The notes under the pieces were generated by a model. It saw nothing but the letters and a program-made list of their open reading frames with translations, was not told the origin of the DNA and ran no database searches. From positions 33,353 through 97,352 of the forward strand of contig NZ_CAKZJO010000107.1 in the NCBI RefSeq assembly GCF_936943645.1: a DNA stretch of 64,000 bases. Direction: 5' to 3'. Both the position numbers and the translations under genes were made by a program. Shown in pieces: positions 58,752-64,000 of the stretch. The first letter of the stretch is position 1. Every line of letters starts with the position of its first letter. The DNA is from an uncultured Bradyrhizobium sp. GTDB taxonomy: Bacteria; Pseudomonadota; Alphaproteobacteria; Rhizobiales; Xanthobacteraceae.

Positions 58752-61142
58752 CTAGCCGCCGGAGCTGTTGGGCCAGACCCAGTCCTGGATCTCCGGCATG
58801 TCCTCGCCGTGCTCCCGTACGTAGCGCGAATGCTCGATCAGCTTGTCGCGGAATTGCTGCTTGGCCTGCGCGGCCCTGGCCGCAAGCCCGGGCACGCGTT
58901 CGATCGCCTCGATCGCGAGGTGGTAGCGGTCGAGCTCGTTGAGCACGACCATGTCGAATGGCGTCGTGGTGGTGCCTTCCTCGGCAAAGCCGCGCACGTG
59001 CAGGCCGGCATGGTTGGTGCGGTTATAGGTCAGGCGGTGGATCAGATAGGGATAGCCGTGATAGGCGAAGATGACGGGCTTGTCCGTCGTGAACAGGCTG
59101 TCGAAGTCGCGATCCGAAAGTCCATGCGGATGCTGCTCCTTCGGCTGCAGCGTCATGAGGTCGACGACGTTGACGACGCGGATCTTCAGATCTGGTAGCG
59201 CCTTGCGCAGGAGGTCGACGGCGGCGAGCGTCTCCAGCGTCGGCACGTCGCCGGCGCAGGCCATCACCACGTCGGGCTCGCTGCCTGCGTCCTCGTTGCC
59301 GGCCCAGCTCCAGATGCCGATGCCGGCATCGCAATGCGTGGCGGCGTCCTGCATCGACAGCCATTGCGGCGCCGGCTGCTTGCCGGCGACGATGACGTTG
59401 ATGCGGTTATAGGTTCGCAGGCAATGGTCGGCGATCCACAGCAGCGTGTTGGCATCCGGCGGGAAGTAGATGCGGACGACGTCGGCCTTCTTGTTGGCGA
59501 CGAGATCGACGAAGCCGGGGTCCTGATGGCTGAAGCCGTTATGGTCCTGACGCCAGACATGCGAGGTCAGCAGATAATTGAGCGAGGCGATCGGCCGCCG
59601 CCATGGCAGGTGCCGCGTCACCTTCAGCCATTTGGCGTGCTGGTTGAACATGGAATCCACGATGTGGATGAAGGCCTCATAGCAGGAGAAGAAGCCGTGC
59701 CGCCCGGTGAGCAGATAGCCCTCGAGCCAGCCCTGGCAGAGATGCTCGCTCAAGACCTCCATCACCCGGCCGTCTTGCGCCAGATGCACGTCGTGGGGCT
59801 CGATCGGCTCCATCCAGACCCGCTCGGTCTCCTCGAACACGGCATCCAGCCGGTTTGACGCGGTCTCGTCCGGGCCCATGATGCGGAAGTTGCGCTCTTG
59901 CGCGTTGAGGCGAATGACGTCGCGCAGGAATTTGCCGAGCTCGCGCGTCGCTTCGCCGGTGACGGCGCCGGGCTGCGGCACCTTCACGGCGAAGTCGCGG
60001 AAGTCCGGCAGCTTCAGCTCCTTCTTCAGCAGGCCGCCGTTGGCATGCGGATTGGCGCCCATGCGGCGGGCGCCTTCCGGGGCCAGCGCCTGCAACTCAG
60101 GAACGAGCGTGCCCTTCGCATCGAACAGCTTTTCCGGTTCGTAGCTGCGCATCCAGTCTTCGAGAATTTTCAGATGCGCCGGATTTTCGCGGCAACCTGC
60201 AACAGGAACCTGATGCGCGCGCCAAAAACCTTCGACCTTCTTGCCGTCGACCTCTTTCGGGCCGGTCCACCCCTTCGGGCTGCGCAGCACGATCATCGGC
60301 CAACGCGGCCGCTCGACGTTGTCGCGTCCGTCGCGGGCATGCTGCTGGATCGAGCGGATACTGGCGAGCGCGACGTCGAGCGCGTCCGCCATGGCCTGGT
60401 GCATCAGTTTGGGATCGTCACCCGCAACGAACAGCGGCTCGTGGCCGAATCCGCGGAAGAGATCGCGGATCTCGCTGTCAGGCATCCGCCCGAGCACGGT
60501 CGGATTGGCGATCTTGTAGCCGTTGAGATGCAGGATCGGCAGCACCGCGCCGTCATGGGCGGGGTTGAGGAACTTGTTGGAGTGCCAGGATGCGGCGAGC
60601 GGGCCGGTCTCGGCTTCGCCGTCGCCGACGACGCAGGCAACGATCAGATCGGGATTGTCCAGCGCCGCGCCATAGGCGTGCACCAGCGCGTAGCCGAGCT
60701 CGCCGCCTTCGTGGATCGAGCCCGGCGTTTCCGGCGCGGCGTGGCTCGGAATGCCGCCAGGGAAGGAGAACTGCCTGAACAGCTTGCGCATGCCGTCCGC
60801 ATCGCGCGCGATATCAGGGTAGATCTCGCTGTAGCTGCCTTCCAGATAGGTGTTGGCGACCATGCCGGGTCCGCCATGGCCGGGGCCGCAGACATAGATC
60901 ACGTTGAGATCCTGCGCCCGGATGACGCGGTTGAGATGGGCGTAGATGAAGTTGAGGCCGGGCGTCGTGCCCCAATGGCCGAGCAAGCGCGGCTTGATGT
61001 GCTCGGCGCGCAAGGGCTCGCGCAGCAGCGGATTGTCGAGCAGGTAGATTTGCCCGACGGAGAGATAGTTTGCGGCACGCCAGTAGCGATCAAGGAGGTC
61101 AAGGTCATTGCTCGCTGAGGCCGATTGTTGTTGATTTGTCAT
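58752..61142 (-). CDS. xfp: Xylulose-5-phosphate/fructose-6-phosphate phosphoketolase
   Basis: A 796-residue TPP enzyme that splits xylulose 5-phosphate or fructose 6-phosphate, with inorganic phosphate, into acetyl phosphate plus glyceraldehyde 3-phosphate or erythrose 4-phosphate. Motifs: GHWGTTPGLNFIYAHLNRVI, VCGPGHGGPGM, the TPP site VVGDGEAETGPLAASWHSNK, ILHLNGYKIANPT and GRHGFFSCYEAFIHIVDSMF. I start at ATG 61142 (MTNQQQSASA), the usual length, instead of 27 residues earlier. The promoter region holds a FixK-like box at 61247. It leads a run with ackA, the 642-residue gene and the dikinase-like gene. Confidence 0.96.
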   Translation of the reverse strand: MTNQQQSASASNDLDLLDRYWRAANYLSVGQIYLLDNPLLREPLRAEHIKPRLLGHWGTTPGLNFIYAHLNRVIRAQDLNVIYVCGPGHGGPGMVANTYLEGSYSEIYPDIARDADGMRKLFRQFSFPGGIPSHAAPETPGSIHEGGELGYALVHAYGAALDNPDLIVACVVGDGEAETGPLAASWHSNKFLNPAHDGAVLPILHLNGYKIANPTVLGRMPDSEIRDLFRGFGHEPLFVAGDDPKLMHQAMADALDVALASIRSIQQHARDGRDNVERPRWPMIVLRSPKGWTGPKEVDGKKVEGFWRAHQVPVAGCRENPAHLKILEDWMRSYEPEKLFDAKGTLVPELQALAPEGARRMGANPHANGGLLKKELKLPDFRDFAVKVPQPGAVTGEATRELGKFLRDVIRLNAQERNFRIMGPDETASNRLDAVFEETERVWMEPIEPHDVHLAQDGRVMEVLSEHLCQGWLEGYLLTGRHGFFSCYEAFIHIVDSMFNQHAKWLKVTRHLPWRRPIASLNYLLTSHVWRQDHNGFSHQDPGFVDLVANKKADVVRIYFPPDANTLLWIADHCLRTYNRINVIVAGKQPAPQWLSMQDAATHCDAGIGIWSWAGNEDAGSEPDVVMACAGDVPTLETLAAVDLLRKALPDLKIRVVNVVDLMTLQPKEQHPHGLSDRDFDSLFTTDKPVIFAYHGYPYLIHRLTYNRTNHAGLHVRGFAEEGTTTTPFDMVVLNELDRYHLAIEAIERVPGLAARAAQAKQQFRDKLIEHSRYVREHGEDMPEIQDWVWPNSSGG

Positions 61143-61246
61143 ATTCTTGCCGATTGTTGCCGAGCCACGCCCCGCGATCGTCACCAACGATGGTCCGGCG
61201 CGATCGATCCCTGGTGTCATCAAACGGGACCGTTGCGACAGGCATG

Positions 61247-61260
61247 TTGCGTGAGGTCAA
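61247..61260. promoter_or_regulatory. FixK/FNR-type box upstream of xfp
   Basis: TTGACCTCACGCAA on the minus strand fits the rhizobial FixK2 consensus TTG(A/C)-N6-(T/G)CAA. It is 105 bases upstream of the xfp ATG, compatible with activation at about -40 and a 65-base leader. It may mark oxygen-limited expression of the phosphoketolase cluster. It also faces the radical SAM gene at 61363. Confidence 0.5.
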
Positions 61261-61286
61261 ATGACCGCGCCCGAAATTTGGGCGGG

Positions 61287-61308
61287 CTACTGTGCATGGG
61301 GTTGTTTT
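61287..61308. repeat. 22-base dispersed repeat, copy 2
   Basis: Identical over 22 bases to 13254-13275. After it both copies continue with a similar GAT(A)TTT stretch. Here it lies 55 bases before the radical SAM gene start, in the divergent region with xfp. Confidence 0.75.
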
Positions 61309-61362
61309 CCAGATTTTCGTTTGTGTTCTTGATTTGTTCCTTTGGCATGCTATCTTGGCTTC

Positions 61363-62529
61363 ATGAGTCCAGCAGCATCCTCTCATGCTCTCAAGCACCC
61401 GCCGGTCAAGGCGCCCTCCGAGCCGGCGGGTGTGGACTCTGATTTCCCGGAGCTTGGCGTTGCCATCGACCGCGCGCGCCGGCGAGGGCGCGGGGCACAG
61501 TCCAACGCCAGCGGCCGGTACGAAGCCGAGGCGCGCGTCGCCTTCGACGACGGCTGGCAGAGCCTGGAAGAGCTGCCGCCCTTCAAGACGACGGTTGCGG
61601 TCGACACCTCGCGCAAGGTGATCACCCGCAACGATTCCCCCGATATCGGCTTCGACCGCTCGATCAATCCCTATCGCGGCTGCGAGCATGGCTGCGTCTA
61701 TTGCTTCGCGCGGCCGACCCATGCCTATCTCGGCCTGTCGCCGGGACTGGATTTCGAATCCAAGCTGTTCGTGAAGCCGGAGGCACCGTCGCTGCTCGAG
61801 AAGGAGCTGGCCGCGCCCGGCTACGAGCCGCGGATGATCGCGATCGGCACCAACACCGATCCCTACCAGCCGATCGAGCGCGAGCGCAAAATCATGCGCG
61901 GTATTCTCGAAGTGCTGGAACGCGCCGGCCATCCCGTCGGCATCGTCACCAAATCGGCGCTGGTCGTGCGCGACATCGACATTCTCCAGCGCATGGCCAA
62001 GCGCAACCTCGCCAAGGTCGCGATATCAGTGACGTCGCTCGATCCAAAACTGGCGCGCACCATGGAGCCGCGGGCCTCGACGCCGCCGAAGCGGCTGGAG
62101 GCGCTGAAGCAGCTCTCGGAGGCCGGCATTCCCACCACCGTGATGGTCGCGCCCGTGATCCCCGCGCTGAACGATTCCGAGATCGAGCGCATTCTCGATG
62201 CCGCCGCCCATGCCGGCGTCAAGGAAGCCTCCTATGTGCTGCTGCGGCTGCCGCTGGAGGTGCGCGATCTCTTCCGGGAATGGCTGATGGCGAACTATCC
62301 GGACCGTTATCGCCACGTCTTCACGCTGATCCGCGACATGCGCGGCGGCCGCGACTACGACGCGAAATGGGGCGAGCGGATGAAGGGGACGGGACCGATG
62401 GCCTGGACCATCGGTCGCCGCTTCGAGATCGCCTGCGACCGGCTTGGGCTCAACAAGCGGCGCTCCAAGCTGACTGCGGATCACTTTGCGCGGCCGAAGC
62501 GGAACGGCGATCAGCTCAGCCTGTTCTGA
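61363..62529 (+). CDS. PA0069-family radical SAM protein
   Basis: A 388-residue radical SAM protein related to the spore photoproduct lyase-like Rv2578c/PA0069 group. The cluster cysteines are Cys107, Cys111 and Cys114 in NPYRGCEHGCVYCFARPTHA (CX3CX2C). IAIGTNTDPYQPIERERKIM and VTKSALVVRDIDILQRMAKR follow, and a conserved MAPVIPALNDSEIERIL-like segment reads MVAPVIPALNDSEIERILDA. ATG 61363 is preferred over a TTG seven codons earlier. The substrate is unknown; DNA repair has been suggested for relatives. The VOC gene follows after 24 bases. Confidence 0.92.
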   Translation: MSPAASSHALKHPPVKAPSEPAGVDSDFPELGVAIDRARRRGRGAQSNASGRYEAEARVAFDDGWQSLEELPPFKTTVAVDTSRKVITRNDSPDIGFDRSINPYRGCEHGCVYCFARPTHAYLGLSPGLDFESKLFVKPEAPSLLEKELAAPGYEPRMIAIGTNTDPYQPIERERKIMRGILEVLERAGHPVGIVTKSALVVRDIDILQRMAKRNLAKVAISVTSLDPKLARTMEPRASTPPKRLEALKQLSEAGIPTTVMVAPVIPALNDSEIERILDAAAHAGVKEASYVLLRLPLEVRDLFREWLMANYPDRYRHVFTLIRDMRGGRDYDAKWGERMKGTGPMAWTIGRRFEIACDRLGLNKRRSKLTADHFARPKRNGDQLSLF

Positions 62530-62553
62530 GCGAGCAAGTGCAAGAGGTGTCGT

Positions 62554-63009
62554 ATGAGTAAGGAACTCACCGTGCCGGTGCCACGGCTCACCGTCATCAC
62601 GCTCGGCGTCAGCGATATCCGCGCCAGCATCGCCTTTTACGACGCGCTCGGTTTCTCGCGCCGGCTGAAGGCGACCGGCGAGGCGGTGGCGTTCTACGAT
62701 ACCGGCGGTCCGGTGCTGGCGCTGTATCCTTGGGATCAGCTCGCGGCCGACGCCAAGCTGCCTGACGATCCCAGGCCATCGACCTTCCGCGGCATGACGC
62801 TCGCCTGGAACTGTGCCACGCGTGAGGAAGTGGATGCGGTGCTGGCCTTCGCCCTCGGCAAGGGCGGGAGGCTGCTGAAGGCCGCGCACGAGACCGATTA
62901 CGGCGGCTATTCCGGTTATTTCACTGATCCGGACGGCCATCCCTGGGAGGTCGTGGTCGCGCCCGGCATCGAGGTCGGCGACGACCGGCGGGTGCATCTG
63001 GCGGAGTAG
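62554..63009 (+). CDS. VOC family (glyoxalase-like) protein
   Basis: A 151-residue vicinal-oxygen-chelate protein. Two beta-alpha-beta-beta-beta units are visible: RLTVITLGVSDIRASIAFYD, then ALGFSRRLKATGEAVAFYDT in the first half, and YSGYFTDPDGHPWEVVVAPG in the second. Metal ligands are likely in the first strand and in the WEVV Glu, but the first His of glyoxalase I is not obvious (VITLGV). Members include glyoxalases, dioxygenases and resistance proteins; no assignment is possible. It lies between the radical SAM gene and rnhB on the same strand. Confidence 0.88.
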   Translation: MSKELTVPVPRLTVITLGVSDIRASIAFYDALGFSRRLKATGEAVAFYDTGGPVLALYPWDQLAADAKLPDDPRPSTFRGMTLAWNCATREEVDAVLAFALGKGGRLLKAAHETDYGGYSGYFTDPDGHPWEVVVAPGIEVGDDRRVHLAE

Positions 63010-63085
63010 GGCACCAGCCTGAATAACGGGAATTGCGAGGGGTTCCCGGTTGCGCCGGCCGGGGCGCTTGCGCACCATCCCGGCC

Positions 63086-63943
63086 ATGATTCGGGACAAG
63101 TCCGCGACGAAACCAGCCAAAGGCGCGCCGAGGAAGGGCGCTGCCAAGAAGACTGCGCCCGCAAAGGCAGCCAAAGCGGATGTGGCCAAGACGACGAAGG
63201 CTCTCGCTGGGAAGAAGGGCATCATCGCCGTCGCATCCCCGAGCTTCCGCCGCGAGCGCGCGCTGATCAAGCGCGGCATCTGGCCGGTTGCCGGCTGCGA
63301 CGAGGCCGGCCGTGGGCCGCTCGCAGGTCCCGTGGTGGCAGCCGCCGTGATTCTCGATCCCGACCGTATCCCGCGCGGCATCGACGATTCCAAGCGCCTG
63401 ACGGCCGAGGAGCGCGAAAAGCTGTTCGACAAGATCTGTGCGACCGCGCAGGTCTCCGTTGCCGTCGCCTCACCGTCGCGAATCGATCGCGACAACATCT
63501 TGCGCGCCTCGCTGTGGGCGCTGAAGCGCGCCGTGGTGGCGCTGCCGGAGGCGCCAAGGCATGTCTTCGTCGACGGCCGCGACCGGCTCGACACGGCTTG
63601 CGATTGCGAGGCCGTGATCGGCGGCGACGGGATCGTGCTGTCGATCGCCGCGGCTTCCATCGTCGCCAAGGTGACGCGCGACCGCCTGATGTGCGCGCTG
63701 GCGCAGGATTGTCCCGGCTACGGTTTCGAGCAGCACAAGGGCTACGGCGTCCCCGAGCACCTCGATGCGCTGAACCGCCTCGGTCCCACCGTCCACCATC
63801 GCAGCTTCTTCGCCCCCGTCGCTGCTGCCCGCGCCAAGCATATGCCCTGGACGATCGAGCCGGTGCCGGATCTGTTTGCGGTCACCGAGGTCGAAATGCA
63901 GGTCGAAGCCAGCGTCGAGATCGACGCTTCGTCCAGTCTTTAG
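63086..63943 (+). CDS. rnhB: Ribonuclease HII with a basic N-terminal extension
   Basis: A 285-residue RNase HII, which removes ribonucleotides from DNA and RNA from hybrids. The catalytic core begins near residue 70 with VAGCDEAGRGPLAGPVVAAA; the DEAGRG acidic pair and the later Asp in FVDGRDRLD and DRLM are the active-site residues. KGYGVPEHLDAL is also conserved. The first 55 or so residues are Lys/Ala-rich (KSATKPAKGAPRKGAAKKTA and on), a histone H1-like tail not found in typical RNase HII of about 200 residues. The start at ATG 63086 (MIRDKSATK) is not certain; 63050 is possible. Confidence 0.94.
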   Translation: MIRDKSATKPAKGAPRKGAAKKTAPAKAAKADVAKTTKALAGKKGIIAVASPSFRRERALIKRGIWPVAGCDEAGRGPLAGPVVAAAVILDPDRIPRGIDDSKRLTAEEREKLFDKICATAQVSVAVASPSRIDRDNILRASLWALKRAVVALPEAPRHVFVDGRDRLDTACDCEAVIGGDGIVLSIAAASIVAKVTRDRLMCALAQDCPGYGFEQHKGYGVPEHLDALNRLGPTVHHRSFFAPVAAARAKHMPWTIEPVPDLFAVTEVEMQVEASVEIDASSSL

Positions 63944-63970
63944 ACGTCGCTGATGCTGCGGCGCTCTTCG

Positions 63971-63994
63971 CCTCTCCCCGCGTGCGGGGAGAGG
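63971..63994. repeat. Hairpin repeat at the window edge
   Basis: CCTCTCCCCGC and GCGGGGAGAGG form a perfect 11-bp stem around GT. It resembles the start of the type of element at 36968 and is cut by the window end. It may serve to end rnhB transcription. Confidence 0.6.
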
Positions 63995-64000
63995 CCGGAA

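Noticed and set aside
1..64000. tRNA, rRNA, CRISPR arrays, insertion sequences, prophage
   Set aside because: I looked for tRNA-like T-loops, regularly spaced repeats and transposase or integrase motifs and found none that held up.

Overview
The window looks like core chromosome of an alphaproteobacterium in the Bradyrhizobium/Rhodopseudomonas/Nitrobacter group, most likely Bradyrhizobium. The reasons are the very high GC content, a single fused cytochrome b/c1 gene behind the Rieske gene (the fbcFH arrangement), a fused trpE(G) gene with a short Trp-rich leader, a cell-cycle methylase CcrM, a heme oxygenase-bacteriophytochrome pair, and several kinds of palindromic intergenic repeat. I saw no rRNA, tRNA, insertion sequence, prophage or CRISPR array.

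Layout. 1-3094 (minus): a MoxR ATPase, DUF58 protein and DUF4159/BatA-like membrane protein operon. 3362-6935 (plus): DUF1285, CoA pyrophosphatase, DUF6111, CCA-adding enzyme and TauE/SafE permease, mostly with overlapping stop and start codons. 6883-10755 (minus): a surface-glycan type set of one GT2 glycosyltransferase and two polytopic membrane proteins. 11017-16066: an SDR, a YodC-like protein, a GNAT, then HAD, hemF, queE and trmL on the minus strand. 16345-19001: fbcF-fbcH with a clear terminator. 19281-23480: dienelactone hydrolase, trpL leader and attenuator, trpE(G), apt, GIY-YIG protein. 23568-28202 (minus): two ParA-like ATPases, an M48 protease with its LemA partner, and an Rsm22-type methyltransferase. 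28358-34541: smc, a DsbA-like protein and DUF721 on the minus strand, divergent from mutY.

34548-41048: a diguanylate cyclase, thioesterase, flavin monooxygenase, GST, a frameshifted LysR gene divergent from a SnoaL-like gene, and a DUF1127 protein. 41167-44300: bphO-bphP, a light-sensing pair in which the phytochrome kinase carries its own receiver domain. 44546-49069: a chemoreceptor, a GST, a small membrane protein and ccrM, whose 5' end and upstream region carry five GANTC sites within 91 bp. 49483-53939: a YpfJ-type metallopeptidase, moaB, a MarR-GNAT fusion with a 34-bp operator-like palindrome, a small glycosyltransferase-like protein, and an RMD1/DUF155 protein. 53933-61142 (minus): phosphoketolase, acetate kinase, a 642-residue protein I do not recognise, and a dikinase-like protein that lacks the PEP-binding barrel. 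61363-63943: a radical SAM protein, a VOC protein and RNase HII.

The most interesting part is 53933-61142. Phosphoketolase and acetate kinase, with no phosphotransacetylase in the window, would turn sugar phosphates into acetate plus ATP. They run in the same direction as two genes, 10 bp apart, encoding a truncated dikinase and an unfamiliar large protein. A FixK/FNR-type box lies upstream of the phosphoketolase gene, which suggests oxygen-limited expression. Second-tier items are the tandem ParA-like ATPases without a ParB partner, the GANTC cluster at ccrM, the trp attenuator and the MarR-GNAT operator.
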